From Lachnospiraceae bacterium (lineage in GTDB: Bacteria > Bacillota > Clostridia > Lachnospirales > Lachnospiraceae), in NCBI GenBank assembly GCA_024682555.1, contig JAIKZD010000054.1:1-46534 (forward strand): 46,534 nucleotides of DNA, written 5' to 3'. A program made the position numbers and the translations under genes. The stretch's first letter is position 1, and every line of letters begins with the position of its first letter. Positions 17,002-25,332 of this stretch are shown in pieces. A model generated the notes under the pieces. The model had not been told where the DNA came from, did no database searches, and saw nothing but the letters and a program-made list of their open reading frames with translations.

Positions 17002-17110
17002 GAGAAACTAAAGGCAAAGGGCCGGACCGTTATACGGAAATACCGTAAGGAGGCCTTTGGATCCCCGATCGACGGACGGGATCGTTTCAATAAAAAGGAG
17101 GTCACTCACT

Positions 17111-18508
17111 ATGATGAGATCACTTTTCTCTGGCGTTGCAGGTTTAAGGACCCACCAGACAAGAATGGATGTAATCGGTAACAATATAGCAAACGTTAAC
17201 ACAGTTGGTTTCAAGTCCAGCAATGTTACTTTCCAGGAACTTATGTACCAGACCACCCAGAATGCATCGGGTGCCAACGAAGATACCGGAAGAGGCGGTA
17301 TCAATGCCAAGCAGATCGGTCTCGGCGTTTCCACCGCAGCCATAAATACCACGGTTGCAACGGAAGGTGCCAGCCAGTCGACAGGAAATCCCTTTGATAT
17401 ACAGATATCGGGAGATTCCTTCTTTATCGTAAACAGCGGACAGCAGAACTACTTTACCAGAGCCGGTGCTTTCTATGTGGACGGCGTGGGTAATCTGGCA
17501 ATGACATCCAACGGCTTTAACGTAATGGGATGGCAGCCCGATCCCGACAGACCGGACCTTATCAAGAAGGATACCGTAAGTCCCTTAAGGATCATGTCCG
17601 CCGCAAACATGACCGCGGAGCCCGAAGCTACCACGGCAGGTTATCTCTCGGGTATCATAGACAAGAATTCCACACAGCTCACTTCCGATTCGGGACTCAT
17701 AAGCAACATCGCGTTTTATGATTCCCTGGGTTACAGCTATGTTGCCAAGTTCTCGGTTTCCTCAAAGGACGGTACCGATGCGCTTCCCGAAGGCGTATTC
17801 AAGCTGACCCTTACCGATATCATAGATTCGGCAACGAACAAGTCCATCGTTGATACGGATGCCGGCGAGACCGTGGGAACCTACATGAACCTTTCCGGAA
17901 ATGAATCCGTTTATATCCATTACGATACAAAAACAGGTAAATATCTCGGATGGGATACCAGCAAGACCCAGACGGATCCGGGCAATGCGGAGAGCACCCT
18001 CGATCTTACCACCACGGGAGCGAAGGACAGCTTTTCAACCATCGGAATGAGACTTGACGAGTCCGTTATGTATGATAACAACGAGACATCAACCTTTGCG
18101 GGAACCGCCGGTGACTACAACGGAAACCATGCGGGACGTAAGGTAGGTACCATGTCCGGCGTATCGGTTCAGACCGACGGTAAGATATATGCGGCTTACG
18201 ATAACGGTACCACAAGGCTTTTGGGTCAGATAGCCGTTACCTCCTTCGCAAATCCTTCGGGTCTTGAAAAGGTCGGCGATAACCTGTATTCGGCAACGAT
18301 GAACTCGGGACTTTTCGACGGGATCGGAAAAGACGTAACCTCCGACGGTGTGGGCAAGATGACCACCGGTGTTCTGGAAATGTCAAACGTAGACCTTTCG
18401 GCAGAATTCACGGATATGATCACCACACAGCGTGGTTTCCAGGCAAACAGCCGTATCATCACGGTTTCCGACTCGATGATAGAAGAACTTACAAACCTCA
18501 AGAGATAA
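17111..18508 (+). CDS. flgE: Flagellar hook protein FlgE
   Basis: FlgE polymerises into the hook. The 465-residue protein starts MMRSLFSGVAGLRTHQTRMDVIGNNIANVNTVGFKSS, the hook/rod N-terminal signature. The body includes FIVNSGQQNYFTRAGAFYVD and FlgE-type D1/D2 beta domains. The C-terminal helix carries VDLSAEFTDMITTQRGFQANSRIITVSDSMIEELTNLKR. The start is set by AAAAAGGAGGTCA (SD centred at 17096-17102). An in-frame TTG at 17057 also follows an AAGGAGG but would add 18 non-family residues. A long hairpin follows the gene. Confidence 0.95.
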   Translation: MMRSLFSGVAGLRTHQTRMDVIGNNIANVNTVGFKSSNVTFQELMYQTTQNASGANEDTGRGGINAKQIGLGVSTAAINTTVATEGASQSTGNPFDIQISGDSFFIVNSGQQNYFTRAGAFYVDGVGNLAMTSNGFNVMGWQPDPDRPDLIKKDTVSPLRIMSAANMTAEPEATTAGYLSGIIDKNSTQLTSDSGLISNIAFYDSLGYSYVAKFSVSSKDGTDALPEGVFKLTLTDIIDSATNKSIVDTDAGETVGTYMNLSGNESVYIHYDTKTGKYLGWDTSKTQTDPGNAESTLDLTTTGAKDSFSTIGMRLDESVMYDNNETSTFAGTAGDYNGNHAGRKVGTMSGVSVQTDGKIYAAYDNGTTRLLGQIAVTSFANPSGLEKVGDNLYSATMNSGLFDGIGKDVTSDGVGKMTTGVLEMSNVDLSAEFTDMITTQRGFQANSRIITVSDSMIEELTNLKR

Positions 18509-18538
18509 TTAAGGGCTGATCCCTGATAAAGGGCGCTG

Positions 18539-18608
18539 AGAGTAAACCCGCTTTCATTTACCGGTACGAATGGATCTGACGGTATGAATGAAGGTGCGGG
18601 TTTACTCT
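18539..18608 (+). other. Long stem-loop between flgE and flbD
   Basis: AGAGTAAACCCGC (18539-18551) pairs perfectly with GCGGGTTTACTCT (18596-18608). Inside it TTCATT (18553-18558) pairs with AATGAA (18587-18592) and TACCG (18559-18563) with CGGTA (18580-18584), giving about 24 bp in one hairpin. No T-run follows, so it is not a normal terminator. It is more likely an mRNA processing or 3'-end stability element behind the abundantly needed hook mRNA. Confidence 0.8.
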
Positions 18609-18670
18609 TATCATCCCTGAAGGAAAGCGGGGACGCCATACAGGGTTAAAAGAGAAGGGGATGGATCCGG

Positions 18671-18856
18671 ATGATCGAGGTTACAAGGTTAAACGGGGTA
18701 AAGATACTGATAAACCCCGACCAGATAGAAAGCGTTGAAGAAACGCCCGATACAGTGATAACACTGATGAACGGCAAAAAATTTATAATAAAAGAGCGTA
18801 GACAAGAGGTTAAAAATCTAGTAAAATCTTTTAAAAGGGAAATTTATGCGAATTAG
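18671..18856 (+). CDS. flbD: FlbD family flagellar protein
   Basis: This is a 61-residue member of the small FlbD family (pfam FlbD) that lies after flgE and before motA/fliL in many Firmicutes and spirochaetes. It is linked to motility by context; the molecular role is unclear. The sequence MIEVTRLNGVKILINPDQIESVEETPDTVITLMNGKKFIIKE is the complete family pattern (target-gene region LNG..., TPDT, NGKK). There is no membrane helix. AAGGGG upstream is the probable ribosome-binding site. It is tightly followed by motA. Confidence 0.9.
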   Translation: MIEVTRLNGVKILINPDQIESVEETPDTVITLMNGKKFIIKERRQEVKNLVKSFKREIYAN

Positions 18857-18869
18857 GTAGGTGGGAGTA

Positions 18870-19670
18870 TTGGATATTGCAACCGTTCTCGGTCTGATCT
18901 TATGTATAGTATTTATAGTGGCATCCGTTGCCCTGGGTCAGGACGGTATTGGGGGTATCACATATTTCCTGGATGCACCGAGCGCGATGATCACATTCGG
19001 CGGTGCATTTGCGGCTATTTTTGCGGGATATAAGCTTCCTGACTTCATTAAGGGACTTTCCAGCATTAAGATCGCCATCACGGGCGGAAAGGGAAATGAT
19101 ACCGGTGCCATAATCAAAAAAATAATAGAGTTATCCAATGTGGCCAGAAAGGAAGGGCTCCTGTCCCTTGAAGAGGCTGCGGGAGGCCTTGAAGATACTT
19201 TTTTACAGAAAGGCATAATGCTTGTCGTGGACGGCACGGATCCCGAGCTTGTAAGGGGCATCATGGATACGGAGCTCGTCAGCATAGAGGGAAGACATAA
19301 GGATAACATAGGTTTCTGGGAAAACCTTGGAGGCATGGGGCCTGCGTGGGGTATGATCGGTACCCTGGTAGGCCTGATTATGATGTTATATCATATGGAT
19401 GATGTTTCCACCCTTGGTCCCAACATGGCGGTTGCTCTGGTAACGACATTCTACGGCTCGGTTCTTGCAAACTGGATCTGCAGCCCCGTAGCCACCAAAC
19501 TTAAAGCGATAAACGCCTCCGAAATGCAGTGCAAGGAGATAACCATAGAGGGCCTTTTGTCCATACAGGCCGGCGAGAATCCGAGAGTGATAGAGGAGAA
19601 GCTTAAATCCTTCTTAGCCCCCGGTGCAAGGGATGCACTTAATCAAGGCGGTGACGGAGGTGAGGGATAA
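18870..19670 (+). CDS. motA: Flagellar motor stator protein MotA
   Basis: MotA is the proton- or sodium-channel stator subunit that exerts torque on FliG. The product is 266 residues with four predicted membrane helices: two at the N-terminus (about 5-28 and 33-52) and two near 155-210 (MGPAWGMIGTLVGLIMMLYH, NMAVALVTTFYGSVLANWI). A cytoplasmic loop between them carries the charged FliG-contact region. The start is uncertain: TTG 18870 gives the usual MotA start (M)DIATVLGLIL with AGGTGG at 18859-18864, while GTG 18861 would add three residues. motB overlaps the stop by one base. Confidence 0.93.
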   Translation: MDIATVLGLILCIVFIVASVALGQDGIGGITYFLDAPSAMITFGGAFAAIFAGYKLPDFIKGLSSIKIAITGGKGNDTGAIIKKIIELSNVARKEGLLSLEEAAGGLEDTFLQKGIMLVVDGTDPELVRGIMDTELVSIEGRHKDNIGFWENLGGMGPAWGMIGTLVGLIMMLYHMDDVSTLGPNMAVALVTTFYGSVLANWICSPVATKLKAINASEMQCKEITIEGLLSIQAGENPRVIEEKLKSFLAPGARDALNQGGDGGEG

Positions 19671-20464
19671 TGGCAAAGAGAAAGCCCGATGAGCCGCCAA
19701 AAGGGGCGCCGGCGTGGCAATCGACCTTTGCGGACCTGATGAATCTTCTGCTTTGTTTCTTCGTTATGCTTTTTGCCATGTCGGATGTGGACAAGCAGAA
19801 ATTTGAGGCCATAGCGGCATCCTTTAATGATTCCTACAGCATTTTCTCGGCGGGAGCCCAGTCCATAGGAGACGGCATACTTATTTCAAACGGCGTAAGC
19901 CAGCTGAATGAGCTCGATGATTATATGTATTCCATGGGTAAGGCCGCGGAGCAGACCACCGATAAGGACGTCTGGGACGAGATCGAAGAAGAACAGCTCA
20001 AGGAATCGGAAAGCCTGGCCGAGGTCATAGAGGAGATCTTAACGGAGGAATCTCTGACACAGCAGGTGGACATCGATTTTACCTCCCAGTATGTTTCCCT
20101 TACCTTAAACGGTGCGCTGCTTTTTGATTCCGGTTCCGCGGAGCTCAAGGAGGAGTCGATCCCCATACTGAAAAAGATCGGCGTCATCTTAAAGAAATAC
20201 GGAAAGAGCATCATAGAGATAGAGGGTCATACGGACAACGTTCCGATACATAATGCGAAATTTGACTCAAACAACGAACTGTCAAGTGCCAGAGCCCTGG
20301 AGGTCTTTGAATTCCTGGTAGAGAATTCGGGACTCGATCCCGCAATGGTAAAACATTCCGGAAGAGGCGAATATGTTCCGGTGGCAGACAATTCCACCGC
20401 CGAGGGACGTGCGCAGAACAGAAGGGTTGAGATCAAGATATATCATACGCTCAGCACGTATTAA
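19670..20464 (+). CDS. motB: Flagellar motor stator protein MotB
   Basis: MotB anchors the stator to peptidoglycan and carries the ion-binding Asp. The 264-residue protein has a short basic start and a single membrane helix in FADLMNLLLCFFVMLFAMS with the conserved Asp at residue 22. A plug/linker region follows. The C-terminal OmpA-like peptidoglycan-binding domain (about 140-255) contains ALLFDSGSAEL, IIEIEGHTDNVPI, LSSARALEVFEFL and GRAQNRRVEIKI. It overlaps motA by one base (TAATG), so the two are translationally coupled. Confidence 0.96.
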   Translation: MAKRKPDEPPKGAPAWQSTFADLMNLLLCFFVMLFAMSDVDKQKFEAIAASFNDSYSIFSAGAQSIGDGILISNGVSQLNELDDYMYSMGKAAEQTTDKDVWDEIEEEQLKESESLAEVIEEILTEESLTQQVDIDFTSQYVSLTLNGALLFDSGSAELKEESIPILKKIGVILKKYGKSIIEIEGHTDNVPIHNAKFDSNNELSSARALEVFEFLVENSGLDPAMVKHSGRGEYVPVADNSTAEGRAQNRRVEIKIYHTLSTY

Positions 20465-20490
20465 ACCTGCAGCTTAAGGAGTATTCGATA

Positions 20491-21006
20491 ATGAAAAGAA
20501 ATCTGATCCTGGTGATCATCCTGGCTCTTGTACTTGTGGACATAGTCCTGACCGGAATAATGATGATGTCGACGATGTCGGCCAATAAAAGGACCACCGC
20601 CCTCATAGACGATATAGCTACGGTACTGGATCTTGAGATGAGTCCCAAGGTGGACGGCGCACAGCCTGCCGGCCCGTCGCTTCTGGATACCGAGACCTAT
20701 AATATCGAGGATGAGATGGTGATAGCCCTTGCACACGGTGAAGACGGAACCGACCACTATGCCATGGTTTCCGTATCGCTCTCAATCGACAAGACCAATG
20801 AGGATTATGCAACCATGCAGCCCCTGGTAAGCGCCAGCGAGAGTAAGATCAAGAGCGTGATAATAGATGTGATAAGTGCATATACCAAGGACCAGGCCAC
20901 TGCGCAGACCAAGGAGATCCAGAGGGAGATACTTACAAAGGTCCAGGAATTGTTCGGATCGGATTTCATCTACGAGGTATATTTCAGAGACTTCAAATGC
21001 CAGTAA
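20491..21006 (+). CDS. fliL: Flagellar basal body-associated protein FliL
   Basis: FliL is a single-span membrane protein that surrounds and supports the stator. The 171-residue product has one N-terminal membrane helix (about residues 4-27, LILVIILALVLVDIVLTGIMMM). An extracytoplasmic domain follows, with MVSVSLSID and VISAYTKDQATAQTKEIQREILTKVQELFGSDFIYEVYFRDFKCQ, matching the FliL C-terminus. Its place between motB and fliM is the usual order. Divergence is normal for this family, so the context supports the call. Confidence 0.88.
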   Translation: MKRNLILVIILALVLVDIVLTGIMMMSTMSANKRTTALIDDIATVLDLEMSPKVDGAQPAGPSLLDTETYNIEDEMVIALAHGEDGTDHYAMVSVSLSIDKTNEDYATMQPLVSASESKIKSVIIDVISAYTKDQATAQTKEIQREILTKVQELFGSDFIYEVYFRDFKCQ

Positions 21007-21056
21007 TGCGCCTTGTATGATGTTTACTATATCAGTACTGAAGTGAGGTGAGCTTA

Positions 21057-22037
21057 ATGGCTGATGTACTCTCGCAAAATGAGATAGACAGTTTACTTGC
21101 GGCATTAAGCTCCGGCGAACTTGATGCGGACGAGATATCAAACTCCGACGAGAAAGTAGCCAAGAATTATGATTTCAGGCGTCCCGCCAAGTTTTCAAAG
21201 GAACATTTAAGGACTCTGGAGATCATATTTGAGCACTACGGAAGACTTTTATCAACAAACCTTCCGGTTTATCTGAGGAAAAATATTCAGGTCAGCGTTG
21301 TAAATTCGGAGGCCTGTACTTTTTCGGAGTTCTCTACGGCACTTGCAAACCCGGTGCTGCTTGCGATAGTAAATTTCGAGCCTTTGGGCGGTAATATCAT
21401 GATAGATCTTCAGGCCAATCTCGGGTTTACCATGATAGACAGGATGCTGGGAGGCCAGGGAGCGCCACTCGAGAATACAAGGGACTTTTCCGAGATCGAA
21501 AGATCCATAGTCGATAAAATGCTTGCGGTATGTGTCCAGCTGCTGAGAGAGCCCTGGAAGAACGTGGTGGAGATCTCACCGGTACTCGAAAGGGTCGAGA
21601 CCAATCCACAGTTTGCACAGATCATAGCTCCGAGTGAAATGATCGCCATTGTAACCTTAAATATCAAGATAGGTGAGGTGGAAGGCCTCATGAATGCCTG
21701 CCTTCCGTATTTCACACTTGAATCGGTAATGGATAAGCTGAATACCAAATACTGGTTCGCATCCATGAAGGAAAACAATGACGAGACCTACAACGAGCAT
21801 ATAGAATCTATCGTAAGGAAGGTGACAATGCCTATCAAGGCCGTGCTCGGAAAGAGTACGATAACGGTCAATGATTTTGTTAATCTTCAGCTTGGGGATA
21901 TCATTAAGCTGAATTCCAAGATTGACACCGAAATGGACGTGTTTGTCGGTAATCTCAGGAAGTTTAAGGCACTTCCGGGCACTTCGAAGGAAGGCTACGC
22001 CGTGAGAGTCACGTCAGTACTTAGGGAGGAGGAGTAG
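21057..22037 (+). CDS. fliM: Flagellar motor switch protein FliM
   Basis: FliM forms the middle of the C ring and binds phosphorylated CheY through its N-terminal peptide. The 326-residue protein begins MADVLSQNEIDSLLAAL, the conserved CheY-P-binding segment. The CheC-like middle domain contains FRRPAKFSKEHLRTLEIIFEHYGRLLSTNLP and LGGQGAPLENTRDFSEIERSI. A C-terminal SpoA domain ends the protein. The start is ATG 21057 with GAGGTGA at 21045-21051; an in-frame GTG at 21048 lies within that SD. fliY follows after 3 bp. Confidence 0.96.
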   Translation: MADVLSQNEIDSLLAALSSGELDADEISNSDEKVAKNYDFRRPAKFSKEHLRTLEIIFEHYGRLLSTNLPVYLRKNIQVSVVNSEACTFSEFSTALANPVLLAIVNFEPLGGNIMIDLQANLGFTMIDRMLGGQGAPLENTRDFSEIERSIVDKMLAVCVQLLREPWKNVVEISPVLERVETNPQFAQIIAPSEMIAIVTLNIKIGEVEGLMNACLPYFTLESVMDKLNTKYWFASMKENNDETYNEHIESIVRKVTMPIKAVLGKSTITVNDFVNLQLGDIIKLNSKIDTEMDVFVGNLRKFKALPGTSKEGYAVRVTSVLREEE

Positions 22038-22040
22038 TAA

Positions 22041-23318
22041 ATGGATGGTATGCTATCACAGGACGAGATAAACGCCCTGTTGAACAGTATGGACGCATCT
22101 GACGGCGGCGGTTCCGGTGACGCGGCAGCCGCGGACACTCAGGATGCAGCTTCCGCCCCTTCTTCAGACGGAGAACTCCTGTCGGATATTGAGAAGGATG
22201 CCATAGGCGAGGTCGCCAATATCAGCATGGGTACCTCAGCCACCACGCTTTACAATCTTGTAAACCGCAAGGTAAATATCACGACCCCGGTAGTAAGCCT
22301 TGCAAAGTGGTCGGAGATAGTCGAGGATTACGAAAGGCCCTGCGTATTCATAAAGATAAAGTATACTGTCGGCCTTGAGGGTACCAATATAATGGTCCTC
22401 AAGGAAGAGGATGTAAAGATCATCACCGATCTTATGATGGGCGGTGACGGATCCAATACCGAAGGCGAGCTGGGTGAACTTCATCTCAGTGCGATCTCGG
22501 AAGCCATGAACCAGATGATGGGTTCAAGCGCCACCTCGCTTTCATCCATGCTCGGAAGAATGATAGACATATCTCCCCCGGAAGCGACTTTAGTGGAGCT
22601 TGGGGAGCTTGAGACCAATGATCTGGCCGGATTCTTAAATGATACATTTGTAAAGATCACCTTCAGGATGCAGATCGGTGATCTCGTGGATTCAAAGCTG
22701 ATGCAGCTTTATCCCATTGATTTCGCCAAGGATCTTTACAATTTCTTTATCAGCAATCAGGAACCCGAACCCGAGCCCGAACCCGAACCCAAGCCTCCCA
22801 CACCAACGCCCGGCGGAATGGATGGCGGAATGGGCATGGGTGCCGATCCCATGGGCGGCATGGGAATGCCCGCCGGAGGAATGGGCATGGGCATGGGAAT
22901 GCCTGCCGGAGGAATGGGAATGGGCATGGGAATGCCTGCCGGAGGAATGGGTATGGGCATGGGAATGCCCGCCGGAGGAATGGGCATGGGCATGGGCGGA
23001 CAGCCCGCGATGCAGATGCCGAACATCAACGTACAGCCGGCTTCATTCCAGGCATTTTCAACAGATGTAAATGCCATGCAGTCCCAGGAGAATATCTCCT
23101 TAATAAAGGATGTTCCCCTTGAGGTTACGGTGGAACTGGGACGGACCAGTAAATCCATCAGCGATATCCTTGATTTTGCACCCGGAACTATTATAGAATT
23201 AGAAAGAATAGCCGGTGAACCCGTAGACGTTCTGGTAAACGGAAAAATGGTGGCAAGAGGCGAGGTTGTCGTAATAGAAGAGAATTTCGGTGTCAGGGTT
23301 ACCGAGATAATTAACTAG
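22041..23318 (+). CDS. fliY: Motor switch phosphatase FliY (FliN-like with CheC domain)
   Basis: FliY is the Firmicutes C-ring protein that combines the FliN/SpoA rotor domain with a CheC-type CheY-P phosphatase. The 425 residues show an N-terminal FliM-like peptide [14 protein letters not shown] and a CheC domain with two catalytic E..N motifs ([12 protein letters not shown] near 58 and [12 protein letters not shown] near 155). A linker (about 240-335) has EP dipeptides and a Met/Gly repeat, and a C-terminal SpoA domain (about 350-425) contains [20 protein letters not shown]. The 33-bp DNA repeat in the linker is unusual. It follows fliM by 3 bp. Confidence 0.95.
   Translation: MDGMLSQDEINALLNSMDASDGGGSGDAAAADTQDAASAPSSDGELLSDIEKDAIGEVANISMGTSATTLYNLVNRKVNITTPVVSLAKWSEIVEDYERPCVFIKIKYTVGLEGTNIMVLKEEDVKIITDLMMGGDGSNTEGELGELHLSAISEAMNQMMGSSATSLSSMLGRMIDISPPEATLVELGELETNDLAGFLNDTFVKITFRMQIGDLVDSKLMQLYPIDFAKDLYNFFISNQEPEPEPEPEPKPPTPTPGGMDGGMGMGADPMGGMGMPAGGMGMGMGMPAGGMGMGMGMPAGGMGMGMGMPAGGMGMGMGGQPAMQMPNINVQPASFQAFSTDVNAMQSQENISLIKDVPLEVTVELGRTSKSISDILDFAPGTIIELERIAGEPVDVLVNGKMVARGEVVVIEENFGVRVTEIIN
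22866..22997 (+). repeat. 33-bp in-frame minisatellite inside fliY
   Basis: Four 33-bp units begin at ATG codons 22866, 22899, 22932 and 22965, with only synonymous C/T or A/C/T changes between copies. Each encodes the 11-residue unit [11 protein letters not shown], the last copy ending the run slightly differently. A shorter GAACCC-type hexamer repeat encoding Glu-Pro pairs lies just upstream (about 22761-22793). The unit keeps the reading frame, so copy number could vary without loss of FliY. Confidence 0.92.
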
Positions 23319-23338
23319 ATTAATGAGAGATCATTAAT
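23319..23338 (+). other. Stem-loop between fliY and cheY
   Basis: ATTAATGA (23319-23326) pairs perfectly with TCATTAAT (23331-23338) around a GAGA loop, directly after the fliY stop. It is followed by TATAAT (23340-23345), but no -35 hexamer is at the right distance, and by an AT-rich leader to cheY. No T-run is present, so it is more likely an mRNA processing or stability structure than a terminator. Confidence 0.6.
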
Positions 23339-23407
23339 ATATAATGAAAACAATTAATTTTGTTTTTGATAGCAAATTCCAATTTTTACACAGATGGGAG
23401 AAAGAAA

Positions 23408-23770
23408 ATGGCAAAGAATATTTTGATCAGTGACGATGCAGCTTTCATGAGAATGATGATCAAGGACATTCTCACCAAGAACGGTTACAATGTTATTGGT
23501 GAAGCAGAGAACGGCGCAAAGGCAGTTGAGAAGTATGCAGAGCTTAAGCCCGATCTTGTGCTCATGGATATTACCATGCCGGAAATGGATGGAATACAGG
23601 CGCTCAAGAAGATCAAAGAAAACGATCCCGGAGCTCTTGTTATCATGTGCTCGGCCATGGGTCAGCAGGCAATGGTAATCGAGTCCATTCAGGCCGGTGC
23701 CAAGGACTTCATCGTTAAGCCTTTCCAGGCAGACAGAGTATTGGAAGCTGTTAAAAAAGTAGTGGGATGA
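23408..23770 (+). CDS. cheY: Chemotaxis response regulator CheY
   Basis: CheY carries the CheA signal to FliM/FliY at the motor. The product is 120 residues from ATG 23408 (GGGAG at 23396-23400), the standard length of a single receiver domain. It has the acidic pair D9/D10 (LISDDAAFMR), the phosphoacceptor D54 in LVLMDITMPEMDG, the switch residue region MCSAMGQQ, and the conserved Lys in DFIVKPF. An upstream in-frame start would add 16 non-family residues. Phosphatases CheC and FliY are in the same operon. The gene sits between fliY and fliO, as in Bacillus. Confidence 0.97.
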   Translation: MAKNILISDDAAFMRMMIKDILTKNGYNVIGEAENGAKAVEKYAELKPDLVLMDITMPEMDGIQALKKIKENDPGALVIMCSAMGQQAMVIESIQAGAKDFIVKPFQADRVLEAVKKVVG

Positions 23771-23774
23771 TCCC

Positions 23775-24161
23775 ATGATGGCTTTATTTGCGGTCGCGTC
23801 GGGGGTTGACAGTGCTGCCCAGTTTTTTACCGTACTACTGGCGTTTGTTTTTGTATTGGCTCTTACCGTATGGGGAACAAAATTTCTCGGGAATTTTCAG
23901 AAAGCACAGAATTTTTCCAGGAATTTCGAATCCGTAGAGGTATATAAGCTGAGTTCCGGAACATATCTTCAGCTGGTAAAAATAGGCGGCAGCTACTATG
24001 TTCTTGCGGTAGGCAAGGAATCCGTCACCCTGATTGACAGGATCGATAAGGAACAGCTCGTACTTGACGAGGACGATGACGGATCCGAACGCTCCGGGGG
24101 ATTTACGGAGTTGTTGAAAAAGGCCGGAAATAAGCTGCAAAACAGAGGCGGAGATAAATGA
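23775..24161 (+). CDS. fliO: Flagellar export gate protein FliO (FliZ)
   Basis: FliO helps assemble the FliP/FliQ/FliR export gate. The 128-residue protein has one N-terminal membrane helix (about residues 12-36, AAQFFTVLLAFVFVLALTVWGTKFL). A cytoplasmic domain follows with the FliO pattern VYKLSSGTYLQLVKIGGSYYVLAVGKESVTLIDRID and a charged tail. The call rests on this pattern and on its position between cheY and fliP, where Bacillus has FliZ. It starts 4 bp after the cheY stop and overlaps fliP by 4 bp (ATGA). Confidence 0.9.
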   Translation: MMALFAVASGVDSAAQFFTVLLAFVFVLALTVWGTKFLGNFQKAQNFSRNFESVEVYKLSSGTYLQLVKIGGSYYVLAVGKESVTLIDRIDKEQLVLDEDDDGSERSGGFTELLKKAGNKLQNRGGDK

Positions 24162-25039
24162 AGCGTGAGCGGAAACGGATAAGCGGGGTTCTTATCGTCG
24201 GTTTTTACCTTGCCGTCTTTACATTTGCTGCTGTTGTTTTCAGTATAAATGTCAGGGCCGCGGATGTTAACGATCTGGGTATTACCGATAATAATGGAAT
24301 AAATGAATACAATACGATCATTAACGAGCCGGGATCGGCAGAGGATGCTTCGGATCTCAGGGAGCTGAATGTTTCCAACAACCTGACCGTCACCTACAGG
24401 GACAGCAGGGGCAATCTGTCAGGAAGTCTCAGGATCCTTATAACACTTACGTTAGTGGCTCTGGCGCCGATGCTCATCATCATGATGACATCCTTTACGC
24501 GAATCCTGATCGTGCTGCATTTTGTCAGAACCGCACTGGGTACACAGACCGCGCCTCCCAATCAGGTGCTTGTGGGACTCACGCTGTTTCTGACATTTTT
24601 TATTATGAATCCCGTTTTTACGCAGATCAACGAAAATGCGATAAAACCCTTTGAGGCGGGGGAGATACAGCAGGAGGAATTCATCGAGGCCGGGCTTAAA
24701 CCCCTGAGGGAATTCATGTACGGACAGACCCAGACCAAGGATGCGAGGCTGTTTCTTGACATCGAAGGGATAGAATCCGTGGAGAGCATAGATGATATTC
24801 CCACCAGAGTGCTGGTTCCCGCATTCATGATCAGCGAACTCAGGACCGCTTTTATCATAGGATTTCTCATCTATGTTCCCTTTGTGGTAATAGATATGGT
24901 AGTGGCAGCGACCCTTATGTCGATGGGTATGATGATGCTGCCGCCCACCACGATATCAATGCCGTTTAAGATCCTTCTGTTCGTGCTTGCGGACGGATGG
25001 AATCTCATAATCGTAAATCTTGTCAAAACGTTTTATTAG
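24158..25039 (+). CDS. fliP: Flagellar type III export gate protein FliP
   Basis: FliP pentamerises as the core of the export gate. The 293-residue product has a cleavable-type signal sequence (about 1-34, ending INVRAADVND) and an extracytoplasmic segment of about 50 residues. The FliP core follows: LTLVALAPMLIIMMTSFTRILIVLHFVRTALGTQTAPPNQVLVGL and the second half with FMISELRTAFIIGFLIYVPFVVIDMVVAATLMSMGMMMLPP, ending DGWNLIIVNLVKTFY. It overlaps fliO by 4 bp and is followed by fliQ after 11 bp. Confidence 0.97.
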   Translation: MKRERKRISGVLIVGFYLAVFTFAAVVFSINVRAADVNDLGITDNNGINEYNTIINEPGSAEDASDLRELNVSNNLTVTYRDSRGNLSGSLRILITLTLVALAPMLIIMMTSFTRILIVLHFVRTALGTQTAPPNQVLVGLTLFLTFFIMNPVFTQINENAIKPFEAGEIQQEEFIEAGLKPLREFMYGQTQTKDARLFLDIEGIESVESIDDIPTRVLVPAFMISELRTAFIIGFLIYVPFVVIDMVVAATLMSMGMMMLPPTTISMPFKILLFVLADGWNLIIVNLVKTFY

Positions 25040-25050
25040 GGGAGGCGCTT

Positions 25051-25314
25051 ATGACTATTGAAGTTATTACGGGTATAGTGAGGACCACGTTATATACGGT
25101 CATCATCTCGGCAATGCCGATGCTTCTTACCTCACTGGTGCTCGGACTTTTGGTGAGTATATTCCAGACGGTAACCTCGATCCAGGAGCAGACGCTTACC
25201 TTTGTTCCCAAGTTTATAGGGGTATTTACCGTCATCATGCTCTTAGGACACTGGATAGCAGGGAACATAACCGGACTTATGGAGCAGCTGTACGATTTTT
25301 CGGTATATATATGA
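25051..25314 (+). CDS. fliQ: Flagellar type III export gate protein FliQ
   Basis: FliQ is a small hairpin protein wound around the FliP/FliR gate. The 87-residue protein has two membrane helices (about 14-38 and 52-74) and the family motifs LLTSLVLGLLVSIFQTVTSIQEQTLTFVPK. Length is normal (about 89). The start is ATG 25051, with AGGGGAGG at 25038-25045; an upstream in-frame start inside fliP would add 18 residues that are not part of the family. Confidence 0.95.
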   Translation: MTIEVITGIVRTTLYTVIISAMPMLLTSLVLGLLVSIFQTVTSIQEQTLTFVPKFIGVFTVIMLLGHWIAGNITGLMEQLYDFSVYI

Positions 25315-25332
25315 TGATGCGGGTGAACGGCG

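Noticed and set aside
24270-24292. ACCGATAA in the fliP coding region as a second sigma-28 site
   Set aside because: The nearest TAA-type -35 is only 12 bp away and the site lies within codons; probably chance.
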